64,000 bases of DNA from Ectopseudomonas mendocina (GTDB lineage Bacteria > Pseudomonadota > Gammaproteobacteria > Pseudomonadales > Pseudomonadaceae). Of this stretch, positions 44,515-52,823 are shown piece by piece (the stretch's first letter is position 1; each line of letters opens with the position of its first letter). The translations under genes were made by a program, and so were the position numbers. The stretch is taken from the NCBI RefSeq assembly GCF_016008875.1, contig NZ_JADTQG010000013.1, positions 124,001-188,000 on the forward strand, written 5' to 3'. Below the pieces are notes generated by a model. That model did not search any database. It was not told where the DNA came from and saw only the letters and a list, made by a program, of their open reading frames with translations.

Positions 44515-45492
44515 ATGAAAAGCATCGCATCGCGTTTCGCCATGACCGCCCTGGCTTGCGCACTGAGCTTCGGCGCCCAGGCCGCCGAACGCTGGAACAT
44601 GACCGCCGAGAACCCCGACGGCAATTTCATCACCACCGTGGCCAAGGAGTTCGCCCAGGATGTGGAGAAGGCCAGCAATGGCGAGCTGCAGATTCGTGTG
44701 CACGGCAACTCGGTGCTGTTCAAGCGTCCGGAGGTCAAGCGCGCCGTGCAGACCGGCCAGGTGCAGGTGGGTGACGTACTGATGTCGGTGCTGGGCAACG
44801 AAGATCCGATCTTCGAGATCGACAGCGTGCCGTTCCTGGTGCGCAACTACGAGCAGGCCCAGGCCCTGTGGGCGGCGAGCCGCCCGGCGGTGGAAGAGCG
44901 CTTGAACAAGCAGGGCATCAAGCTGTTGTACGCCATGCCCTGGTCGCCGCAGAGCATCTTCACCAAAACGCCGGTGACCAGCATGGATGACTTCAAGGGC
45001 ATGAAATTCCGTGCCTACAACCCGGCCACCTCGCGCATGACCGAGCTGATGGGAGCCGTGCCGACGGTCATCCAGACCGGCGAAATCCCGCAGGCCTTCA
45101 GCACCGGCATGATCAACGGCATGCTCACGTCGCCGACCACTGGCGTGGACTCCCAGGCCTGGGATTTCTCCTCCTACTACTATGACGTCAAAGCCTTCAT
45201 TCCGAAGAACTTCGTCATCGTCAACGCCCGTGCCTTCGCCCGCCTGCCGGAAGCGACCCAGACAGCGGTGCTGGAGGCGGCCAAGCGTGCCGAGGAACGT
45301 GGCTGGGCGATTGCCCAGGAGAAGACCGGTGAGCTGGTCAAGACCCTGGCTGACAATGGCATGCAGGTGGCCGAGCAGGCGCCCGCGGCGGTGGAGAGCG
45401 GCTTCGAGCAGATCGGTCAGACCATGACCGAAGAGTGGCTCAAGCGCGCCGGAGCCGATGGCAAGGCGATCCTCGATAGCTACCAGCGTTGA
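44515..45492 (+). CDS. dctP: TRAP transporter solute receptor DctP (copy 2)
   Basis: 325 residues. A signal peptide ends near LSFGAQA, followed by ERWNMTAENPDGNFITTVAK, EIDSVPFLVRNYEQAQALWA and AYNPATSRMTELMGAVPTVI. The conserved Arg of DctP receptors is expected in KFRAYNP, where it grips the ligand carboxylate. The paralogue at 38799 shares most of these blocks. The B. pertussis receptors DctP6 and DctP7, as I recall, bind pyroglutamate and are the closest described functional class. ATG 44515 has AGGAG at ideal spacing. It is followed by a terminator hairpin and then dctQM. Confidence 0.92.
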   Translation: MKSIASRFAMTALACALSFGAQAAERWNMTAENPDGNFITTVAKEFAQDVEKASNGELQIRVHGNSVLFKRPEVKRAVQTGQVQVGDVLMSVLGNEDPIFEIDSVPFLVRNYEQAQALWAASRPAVEERLNKQGIKLLYAMPWSPQSIFTKTPVTSMDDFKGMKFRAYNPATSRMTELMGAVPTVIQTGEIPQAFSTGMINGMLTSPTTGVDSQAWDFSSYYYDVKAFIPKNFVIVNARAFARLPEATQTAVLEAAKRAEERGWAIAQEKTGELVKTLADNGMQVAEQAPAAVESGFEQIGQTMTEEWLKRAGADGKAILDSYQR

Positions 45493-45499
45493 TCCTGCC

Positions 45500-45531
45500 G
45501 CCCGCCGCGCTGATTGCGGCGGGCTTTTCTT
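45500..45531 (+). terminator. Intercistronic terminator between dctP2 and dctQ
   Basis: GCCCGCCGC-GCTGATT-GCGGCGGGC-TTTTCTT is a 9-bp GC stem with a U-rich tail, eight bases after the dctP2 stop. Partial termination here would give more receptor than membrane subunits. Confidence 0.8.
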
Positions 45532-45558
45532 GTGGCTTGCCCAGGGAGCCCGTAGTTC

Positions 45559-46065
45559 ATGACCCCACTGCACAAGCTCTACACCCTGTCCGGATGGTTG
45601 TCCGGCGTGTTTCTCGTCCTGATCTGCCTGCTCGTCGTGGCGCAGATCGTCGCCCGCCAGTTGGGCACCATGGTGCCTGCAGCCGATGAGTTCGCCGCCT
45701 ACGCGATGGCTGCGTCGGGCTTTCTCGCTTTGCCCTACGCGCTACAACGCGGCGCGCACATCCGCGTGGAACTGATGTTGCGGCTGCTGCCTGCTGGCGG
45801 CCGGCGGGTGATCGATGTGCTGGCCACGTTGGTTGGTCTGGGTATCGCCGGCTATATGGCCTGGTACTGCGCGTTGTTCGTTCTGGAGTCCTACGAGTTC
45901 AAGGAGGTGTCTTCCGGTCTGCTGCCGATTCCGATGTGGTTGCCGCAGCTGCCGATGTTGCTTGGCACGCTGATTCTGGTGGTGGCGATGGCCGAGCGCC
46001 TGGTGCTGACCTGCCAGGGCAAGCGCTTCGAAGCTGCCGAAGCCGGCACGGCGATGAGCGAGTGA
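45559..46065 (+). CDS. dctQ: TRAP transporter small membrane subunit DctQ
   Basis: 168 residues with four predicted membrane helices (VFLVLICLLVVAQIVARQLG, ASGFLALPYAL, VLATLVGLGIAGYMAWYCAL, LPMLLGTLILVVAMAERL). PYALQRGAHIRVEL is the typical DctQ motif. It forms the membrane complex with DctM and is driven by a sodium gradient in characterised TRAP systems. It starts 66 bases after dctP2, past the terminator, and is followed closely by dctM. Confidence 0.93.
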   Translation: MTPLHKLYTLSGWLSGVFLVLICLLVVAQIVARQLGTMVPAADEFAAYAMAASGFLALPYALQRGAHIRVELMLRLLPAGGRRVIDVLATLVGLGIAGYMAWYCALFVLESYEFKEVSSGLLPIPMWLPQLPMLLGTLILVVAMAERLVLTCQGKRFEAAEAGTAMSE

Positions 46066-46111
46066 GCCTGCGCGCTCGACCTTTAATTGCGGCCATCGCC
46101 GCACTGCATTC

Positions 46112-47428
46112 GTGAGTGAACCCGTGGACTACACAATCATTACAATCATCCTGCTGCTGGCGCTGTTCGTGCTGCTTGGCGGTGGCGTCTGGGTTGCCCT
46201 GTCGTTGCTTGGCGTCGGCATCATCGGTATGGAGCTGTTCGGTGGTGCGCCGGCCGGCTCGATTCTCGCTTCCACCAGTTGGGCTTCCAGCGCCAGCTGG
46301 ACATTGACGGCACTGCCGCTGTTCATCTGGATGGGCGAGATTCTCTATCGCACCCGACTTTCCGAAGACATGTTCAACGGTCTGGCGCCCTGGATGCGTG
46401 GGCTACCGGGGCGGTTGCTGCACGTCAACGTGTTCGGCTGCGGCATGTTCGCGGCGGTCAGCGGCTCTTCCGCAGCGACGGCGGCCACCATCGGCCGTAT
46501 CTCCCTGCCGGAGCTGAAGTCGCGCGGCTACCCCGAGTCCATCGCCATGGGCTCGCTGGCCGGTGCCGGCACGCTCGGCCTGCTGATCCCGCCTTCGATC
46601 ATGATGATCGTCTACGGTGTGGCGGCGCAGGTCTCGATCTCGCGCCTGTTCGTCGCGGGCATTCTGCCGGGGCTGTTGCTGCTGGCCATCTTCAGCGGCT
46701 ACCTGATGCTCTGGGCCGCCTGCAATCGCAGCAAGCTGCCGGAAGAGGGCGAACGCCTGTCGTTCTTGGACAAACTGCGTCGGGCCAAACTGCTGATTCC
46801 GGTATTGGGCCTGATCGTCGCGGTGATCGGATCGATCTATGGTGGCATCGCCACGGCCACCGAGGCGGCTGCAGTCGGCGTGGTTGGTGCGCTGCTGATC
46901 GCGCTTTGCTCAGGTGCGCTGACTCGTGAAACCTTCATGGCCAGCCTGATGGGGGCGGTGTCCACGTCGTGCATGATCTTCTTCATCCTGCTCGGTGCGG
47001 CGTACCTGACCTCGGCCATGAGCTTCACGGGTTTGCCGGCGGCGCTGGCTGACTGGATCATCGCCAAGCAGCTTTCGCCTTACCTGTTGCTGCTGGCGCT
47101 GACGCTGTTCTTCATCGCCCTGGGCTGCTTCCTTGACGGCATCTCCATCATCCTGCTCACCACTGCAGTGATTCTGCCGGCGGTGCAGGCCGCGGGAATC
47201 GACCTGCTGTGGTTCGGCATCTTCGTCATCCTAGTGGTGGAAATGGCGCAGATCACCCCGCCAGTGGGGTTTAACCTGTTCGTCATCCAGAACCTGACCG
47301 GGCGCAACCTGGGCGCCGTTGCGCGCGCCAGTTTTCCGTTCTTCCTGCTGCTGGTGCTGGCGGCAATCCTCATCACCCTGTTCCCGCAGATCGTGCTGGC
47401 GCTGCCCGAAGCCATGCGCGGCGCCTGA
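46112..47428 (+). CDS. dctM: TRAP transporter large membrane subunit DctM
   Basis: 438 residues, twelve or so membrane segments. LPLFIWMGEILYRTRLSEDM, AVSGSSAATAATIGRI, GAGTLGLLIPPSIMMIVYGV and MAQITPPVGFNLFVIQN are strongly conserved DctM motifs. These include the re-entrant loops SSAATA and PPVGFN. The start is uncertain: GTG 46112 (MSEPVDYT) or GTG 46124 (MDYTII), the latter closer to family N termini. Neither has a good ribosome site, so coupling to dctQ is likely. It ends before a terminator. Confidence 0.93.
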   Translation: MSEPVDYTIITIILLLALFVLLGGGVWVALSLLGVGIIGMELFGGAPAGSILASTSWASSASWTLTALPLFIWMGEILYRTRLSEDMFNGLAPWMRGLPGRLLHVNVFGCGMFAAVSGSSAATAATIGRISLPELKSRGYPESIAMGSLAGAGTLGLLIPPSIMMIVYGVAAQVSISRLFVAGILPGLLLLAIFSGYLMLWAACNRSKLPEEGERLSFLDKLRRAKLLIPVLGLIVAVIGSIYGGIATATEAAAVGVVGALLIALCSGALTRETFMASLMGAVSTSCMIFFILLGAAYLTSAMSFTGLPAALADWIIAKQLSPYLLLLALTLFFIALGCFLDGISIILLTTAVILPAVQAAGIDLLWFGIFVILVVEMAQITPPVGFNLFVIQNLTGRNLGAVARASFPFFLLLVLAAILITLFPQIVLALPEAMRGA

Positions 47429-47434
47429 CCTCTC

Positions 47435-47481
47435 GCCATGGCTCGTTCGCTCTCCGGTGGCGGGCCATGGCTTTTCTTTTT
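47435..47481 (+). terminator. Terminator after dctM
   Basis: GCCATGGC at 47435 and 47464 (itself palindromic) allow a hairpin with a CG-rich loop, followed by TTTTCTTTTT. It ends the dctP2QM unit before the NAD-glutamate dehydrogenase gene. Confidence 0.6.
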
Positions 47482-47707
47482 GCACCGTATCGGTGCAGCC
47501 TTGAAAGAAAATGTCGCAGCGCCGCAAGCGGCCTTCCGGTGTCCCTCGTTAAGCTCGTCGGCTATATGTGACCAGCCGGTCGCTCCCTTCGCCGGTCCGC
47601 ATGCGACTTGCAAGTGTCATTGTCGCTTCATGGACTAACGTTGAACTAACACCCAGCGACAGCGATCCAGACCTCCTGTCGAACCACCAGCCCAATGGAG
47701 CAAAACC

Positions 47708-50700
47708 ATGGCGTTCTTTACGGCGGCCAGCAAAGCCGACTTCCAGCACCAACTGCAAGCGGCCCTGGCACAGCACGTGAGTGAGCAGGCATTACCTCAA
47801 GTCGTCCTTTTCGCCGAACAGTTCTTCGGCATCGTCGCCCTCGAGGAGCTGACCCAGCGGCGCCTGTCCGATCTGGTCGGTTCCACCTTGTCGGCCTGGC
47901 GCATGCTGGAACAGTTCGATCACGCCAAGCCGCAGGTGCGCGCCTTCAACCCCGATTACGAGAAGCACGGTTGGCAGTCCACCCACACCGCGGTGGAAAT
48001 TCTGCATGGCGACATCCCGTTCCTGGTCGACTCGGTGCGCATGGAGCTCAACCGCCACGGCTACAGCATCCACACCCTGCAGAACAGCGTATTCAGCGTG
48101 CGCCGTGACCAGAACGGTCAGTTGCTGGAAATTCTGCCGCGAGGCACCCAGGGCGAGGGCGTGCTGCAGGAAGCGCTGATGTTCCTGGAGATCGACCGCT
48201 GCTCCAGCGCTGCCGAGCTGAAAACCTTGGAGAAAGCCATCCATGAGGTCTTCGGCGACGTGCGCATGAGCGTCGCCGACTTCCAGCCGATGAAGGCCAA
48301 GGCACGCGAGCTGCTGGCCTGGCTGGATCGCGCCAAGCTCAATGTGGACAAGACCGAGCTGGACGAAATCAAGGTCTACCTCAACTGGCTGCTGGACAAC
48401 CACTTCACCTTCCTCGGTTACGAAGAGTTCACCGTCGCGCCGACCGCCGATGGCGGCACCATGGTCTATGACGAGAAATCCCTGCTCGGCCTGTCCAAGC
48501 GCCTGCGCACCGGATTGTCCGCCGAGGAACTGCATATCGAACCGGAAGCGGTGGCCTACCTGCGTGAACCGCAGCTGCTGTCGTTCGCCAAGGCTGCGGT
48601 GCCCAGCCGCGTGCATCGCCCGGCCTACCCGGATTTCGTCTCCATTCGCGAACTCGATGCCAAGGGCAACGTGGTCAGGGAATGCCGCTTCATGGGCTTG
48701 TACACCTCGGCGGTCTACGCCGAGAGCGTGTGGAACATCCCCTATATCCGCCGTAAGGTGGACGTGATCAAGCAGCGCTCGGGCTTCGACAGCAGTGCCC
48801 ATCTCGGCAAGGAACTGGCCCAGGTGCTGGAAGTGCTGCCGCGCGACGATCTGTTCCAGACGCCGGTGGACGACCTGTTCAACACCGCCCTGGCCATCGT
48901 GCAGATCCAGGAGCGCAACAAGATCCGCGTGTTCCTGCGCCGCGACCCGTACGGCCGTTTCTGCTACTGCCTGGCCTACGTGCCGCGCGACGTCTACTCC
49001 ACCGAAACGCGGATGAAGATCCAGCAGGTGCTGATGGAGCGCCTACAGGCCACCGATTGCGAGTTCTGGACCTTCTTCTCCGAGTCGGTGCTGGCGCGCG
49101 TGCAGTTCATCCTGCGCGTCGACCCGAAGAACAAGACCCAGATCGACCCGGTGCGTCTGGAGAAGGAAGTCATCCAGGCCTGCCGTTCGTGGAAGGATGA
49201 TTACGCCGGCCTGATGGTGGAAAGCCTCGGCGAAGCCCAGGGCACCAGTGTATTGGCCGATTTTCCCGGCGGCTTCCCGGCCGGCTATCGCGAGCGTTTC
49301 GCCCCGCATTCGGCCGTGGTGGACATGCAGCACCTGCTCAGCCTGAGCAACGACAAGCCGCTGGTGATGAGCTTCTACCAGCCGCTGGCGCAGGGCGACC
49401 AGCAACTGCACTGCAAGCTGTATCACGCCGACACGCCGCTGCCGCTGTCCGACGTGCTGCCGATTCTGGAAAACCTCGGCCTGCGTGTGCTCGGCGAATT
49501 CCCCTACAAGCTGCGCCGCGCCGATGGACGCGAGTTCTGGATTCATGACTTCGCCTTCACCTACGCCGAAGGCCTCGACGTCGACATCCAGCAGCTCAAC
49601 GACACCCTGCAGGACGCCTTCATCCATATCGTCGGCGGCGATGCCGAGAACGATGCGTTCAACCGCCTGGTGCTCACCGCCGCCATGCCCTGGCGCGAGG
49701 TGGCGCTGCTGCGCGCCTATGCCCGCTATCTCAAGCAGATTCGCCTGGGCTTCGATCTGAGCTACATCGCCTCGACCCTGATCAACCACGCCGATATCGC
49801 CAAGGAGCTGGTGCGTCTGTTCCGCACCCGTTTCTACCTCGCGCGCAAGCTCACCGCCGACGACCTGGAAGACAAACAGCAGAAGCTCGAGCAGGCCATC
49901 CTGGCTGCGCTGGACAACGTCGCCGTGCTCAACGAAGACCGCATCCTGCGTCGCTACCTGGACCTGATCAAGGCGACCCTGCGCACCAACTTCTTCCAGG
50001 CCGATGCCAGTGGCGCGGCCAAGTCTTACTTCAGCTTCAAGCTCAGCCCGCGACTGATCCCGGACATTCCACGGCCGGTGCCGAAGTTCGAGATATTCGT
50101 CTACAGCCCGCGTGTCGAGGGTGTGCACCTGCGCTTCGGCGACGTTGCTCGCGGCGGCCTGCGCTGGTCGGACCGCGAAGAGGACTTCCGTACCGAAGTA
50201 CTCGGCCTGGTCAAGGCGCAGCAGGTGAAGAACGCGGTGATCGTACCCATGGGCGCCAAGGGCGGCTTCGTGCCGCGCCGCATGCCGGTCGGCGGCACGC
50301 GTGACGAGGTGATGGCCGAGGGCATCGCCTGCTACCGCATCTTCATCAGCGGCCTGCTGGATATCACCGATAACCTCAAGGAAGGCGAAGTGGTGCCGCC
50401 GCAGAATGTGGTGCGCCACGACGCCGACGACCCCTACCTAGTGGTGGCAGCGGACAAGGGCACCGCGACCTTCTCCGATATCGCCAACGGCATCGCTGCC
50501 GAGTACGGCTTCTGGCTGGGCGACGCGTTTGCCTCAGGCGGCTCGGCCGGTTACGACCACAAGGGCATGGGCATCACCGCCAAGGGCGGCTGGGTCTCGG
50601 TGCAGCGCCACTTCCGCGAGCGCGGCATCGACGTGCAGAAGGACAATGTTACCGTGATCGGCATCGGCGACATGGCCGGCGACGTGTTCGGTAACGGCCT

Positions 50701-52549
50701 GCTGCTGTCGCAAAGCCTGCAACTGGTGGCGGCGTTCAACCACCTGCACATCTTCATCGACCCGAACCCGGACGCAGCCAAAAGCTTCGTCGAGCGCAAG
50801 CGCCTGTTCGAGCTGCCGCGTTCGAGCTGGGCCGACTACGACAGCAAGCTGATCTCCGAAGGCGGCGGCATCTTCCTGCGCAGCGCCAAGAGCATCGCCA
50901 TCACCCCGCAGATGAAGGCGCGCTTCGACATCACGGCCGACAAGCTGGCGCCCACCGAGCTGCTCAACGCGCTGCTCAAGGCACCGGTCGACCTGCTGTG
51001 GAACGGCGGTATCGGCACCTACGTCAAGTCCAGCAAGGAAAGCCACGCCGACGTCGGCGACAAGGCCAACGATGCGCTGCGCGTCGATGGTCGCGAACTG
51101 CGTGCCAAGGTGGTGGGCGAGGGTGGCAACCTGGGTATGACCCAGCTCGGCCGCGTCGAGTTCGGTCTGCATGGCGGCGCCAGCAACACCGACTTCATCG
51201 ACAACGCTGGTGGCGTGGACTGCTCCGACCACGAAGTGAACATCAAGATTCTGCTGGGCGAGATCGTCTCCGGTGGCGACATGACCGAGAAGCAGCGCAA
51301 CAAGCTGCTGGCCGAGATGACCGATGACGTGTCCGAGCTGGTGCTGGGCAACAACTACAAGCAGACCCAGGCGCTGTCACTGGCCGAGCGTCGCGCCCGC
51401 GAGCGCGTCGGCGAGTACAAGCGCCTGATGAATGCACTGGAAAGCGCCGGCAAGCTGGACCGCGCCCTGGAGTTCCTGCCCTCGGACGAGGAGCTGAACG
51501 AGCGCGCCACCAACGGCCAGGGCCTGACCCGCCCGGAACTGTCGGTGCTGATCTCCTACAGCAAGATCGACCTCAAGGAATCCTTGCTCAAGTCCCTGGT
51601 GCCGGACGATGACTACCTGGCGCGCGAGATGGAGACCGCCTTCCCGGAAATCCTCACCGAGAAATTCGGCGACGCCATGCGCCGTCATCGCCTCAAGCGC
51701 GAGATCGTCAGCACGCAGATCGCCAACGACTTGGTCAACCACATGGGCATCACCTTCGTGCAGCGCCTGAAGGAGTCCACCGGCATGAGCGCGGCCAACG
51801 TCGCTGGCGCCTACGTCATCGTGCGTGATCTGTTCCGCCTGCCGCACTGGTGGGCGCAGATCGAGGCGCTGGACTACAAGGTGCCGGCCGAGCTGCAGCT
51901 GCAACTGATGGACGAGCTGATGCGTCTGGGCCGCCGTGCCACCCGCTGGTTCCTGCGCAGCCGTCGCAACGAGCTGGACGCAGCACGCGACGTGGCGCAT
52001 TTCGCACCGCGTATCGAAGCGCTGGTCGGTCGTCTGGACGAACTGCTCGAAGGCCCGGCCCGCGAGCAGTGGCTGGCGCGTTACCAGAGCTTCGTCGAAG
52101 CCGGTACGCCAGAAGAGCTGGCGCGCTTGGTCGCCGGCACCAGCCACCTGTATACGTTGTTGCCGATCATCGAAGCCGCGGACGTCACCGGTAAGGACAC
52201 CAGTGAGGTGGCGACGGCGTACTTCGCCGTTGGCGGTGCGCTGGAGCTGTCCTGGTACCTGCAGCAGATCACCAATCTGCCGGTGGAGAACAACTGGCAG
52301 GCGCTGGCCCGCGAGGCCTTCCGTGACGATCTGGACTGGCAGCAGCGTGCGATCACCGTGTCGGTGCTGCAGATGGCCGAGGGGCCGCAGGAGATCGAGG
52401 CGCGCGTGGCCCTGTGGCTCGATCAGCATCAACGCCTGGTCGACCGCTGGAAGGCAATGCTGGCCGAGCTGCGTTCTGCGACTGGCACCGACTACGCCAT
52501 GTATGCGGTGGCCAACCGTGAGTTGATGGACCTGGCGCAAAGCGCCTGA
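47708..52549 (+). CDS. gdhB: NAD-dependent glutamate dehydrogenase, large (L-1600-type)
   Basis: 1613 residues, the normal size for the large 180-kDa class known from P. aeruginosa and Streptomyces. The N-terminal 700 residues are ACT-like regulatory domains (FLVDSVRMELNRHGYSIHTL, then RVFLRRDPYGRFCYCLAYVP). The catalytic block contains GGLRWSDREEDFRTEVLGLV, GAKGGFVPRRMP with the catalytic Lys, and the NAD domain GIGDMAGDVFGNGLLLSQS. It deaminates glutamate to 2-oxoglutarate for catabolism. ATG 47708 has GGAG upstream. It stands alone with its own terminator, directly after the pyroglutamate locus whose product it consumes. Confidence 0.96.
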   Translation: MAFFTAASKADFQHQLQAALAQHVSEQALPQVVLFAEQFFGIVALEELTQRRLSDLVGSTLSAWRMLEQFDHAKPQVRAFNPDYEKHGWQSTHTAVEILHGDIPFLVDSVRMELNRHGYSIHTLQNSVFSVRRDQNGQLLEILPRGTQGEGVLQEALMFLEIDRCSSAAELKTLEKAIHEVFGDVRMSVADFQPMKAKARELLAWLDRAKLNVDKTELDEIKVYLNWLLDNHFTFLGYEEFTVAPTADGGTMVYDEKSLLGLSKRLRTGLSAEELHIEPEAVAYLREPQLLSFAKAAVPSRVHRPAYPDFVSIRELDAKGNVVRECRFMGLYTSAVYAESVWNIPYIRRKVDVIKQRSGFDSSAHLGKELAQVLEVLPRDDLFQTPVDDLFNTALAIVQIQERNKIRVFLRRDPYGRFCYCLAYVPRDVYSTETRMKIQQVLMERLQATDCEFWTFFSESVLARVQFILRVDPKNKTQIDPVRLEKEVIQACRSWKDDYAGLMVESLGEAQGTSVLADFPGGFPAGYRERFAPHSAVVDMQHLLSLSNDKPLVMSFYQPLAQGDQQLHCKLYHADTPLPLSDVLPILENLGLRVLGEFPYKLRRADGREFWIHDFAFTYAEGLDVDIQQLNDTLQDAFIHIVGGDAENDAFNRLVLTAAMPWREVALLRAYARYLKQIRLGFDLSYIASTLINHADIAKELVRLFRTRFYLARKLTADDLEDKQQKLEQAILAALDNVAVLNEDRILRRYLDLIKATLRTNFFQADASGAAKSYFSFKLSPRLIPDIPRPVPKFEIFVYSPRVEGVHLRFGDVARGGLRWSDREEDFRTEVLGLVKAQQVKNAVIVPMGAKGGFVPRRMPVGGTRDEVMAEGIACYRIFISGLLDITDNLKEGEVVPPQNVVRHDADDPYLVVAADKGTATFSDIANGIAAEYGFWLGDAFASGGSAGYDHKGMGITAKGGWVSVQRHFRERGIDVQKDNVTVIGIGDMAGDVFGNGLLLSQSLQLVAAFNHLHIFIDPNPDAAKSFVERKRLFELPRSSWADYDSKLISEGGGIFLRSAKSIAITPQMKARFDITADKLAPTELLNALLKAPVDLLWNGGIGTYVKSSKESHADVGDKANDALRVDGRELRAKVVGEGGNLGMTQLGRVEFGLHGGASNTDFIDNAGGVDCSDHEVNIKILLGEIVSGGDMTEKQRNKLLAEMTDDVSELVLGNNYKQTQALSLAERRARERVGEYKRLMNALESAGKLDRALEFLPSDEELNERATNGQGLTRPELSVLISYSKIDLKESLLKSLVPDDDYLAREMETAFPEILTEKFGDAMRRHRLKREIVSTQIANDLVNHMGITFVQRLKESTGMSAANVAGAYVIVRDLFRLPHWWAQIEALDYKVPAELQLQLMDELMRLGRRATRWFLRSRRNELDAARDVAHFAPRIEALVGRLDELLEGPAREQWLARYQSFVEAGTPEELARLVAGTSHLYTLLPIIEAADVTGKDTSEVATAYFAVGGALELSWYLQQITNLPVENNWQALAREAFRDDLDWQQRAITVSVLQMAEGPQEIEARVALWLDQHQRLVDRWKAMLAELRSATGTDYAMYAVANRELMDLAQSA

Positions 52550-52568
52550 CCCGTCCGCTGAAATGAAA

Positions 52569-52597
52569 GAGCCCCGCCAAGTGCGGGGCTTCTTTTT
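52569..52597 (+). terminator. Intrinsic terminator of gdhB
   Basis: AGAGCCCCGC-CAAGT-GCGGGGCTTCT is followed by TTTTT, 20 bases after the stop codon. Confidence 0.9.
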
Positions 52598-52684
52598 GTT
52601 GGGGAGCGAAGGAAGTTGGGCGCGCTGACAGTAATGGCGGATTTGTAGCCGCAGCCTTGTGGGAACAGGTTGCGAGGGCGGACT

Positions 52685-52751
52685 CTGTGGGAGCGGACTT
52701 GTTCGCGAACAGGGTGCAGAAGAAACATCGCGGCCGAGGCCGCTCCCACAG
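52685..52751. repeat. REP-type pair (CTGTGGGAGCGG family)
   Basis: CTGTGGGAGCGG (52685-52696) and CCGCTCCCACAG (52740-52751) are perfect inverted ends around a degenerate middle, the well-known Pseudomonas REP class. A decayed extra copy may precede it near 52655. Confidence 0.75.
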
Positions 52752-52761
52752 TTTCATTTAG

Positions 52762-52814
52762 CCGGATTAATCCGGGGATTTCCGACCGTTGCCCCGGATT
52801 TCATCCGGGCTACG
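52762..52814. repeat. REP-type inverted pair (GTAGCCCGGAT family)
   Basis: CCGGATTAATCCGGGG and CCCCGGATTTCATCCGGGCT face each other before the bepA stop. The right arm keeps the GGGCTACG end; the left arm has lost it. Confidence 0.7.
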
Positions 52815-52823
52815 CACCCAAGC

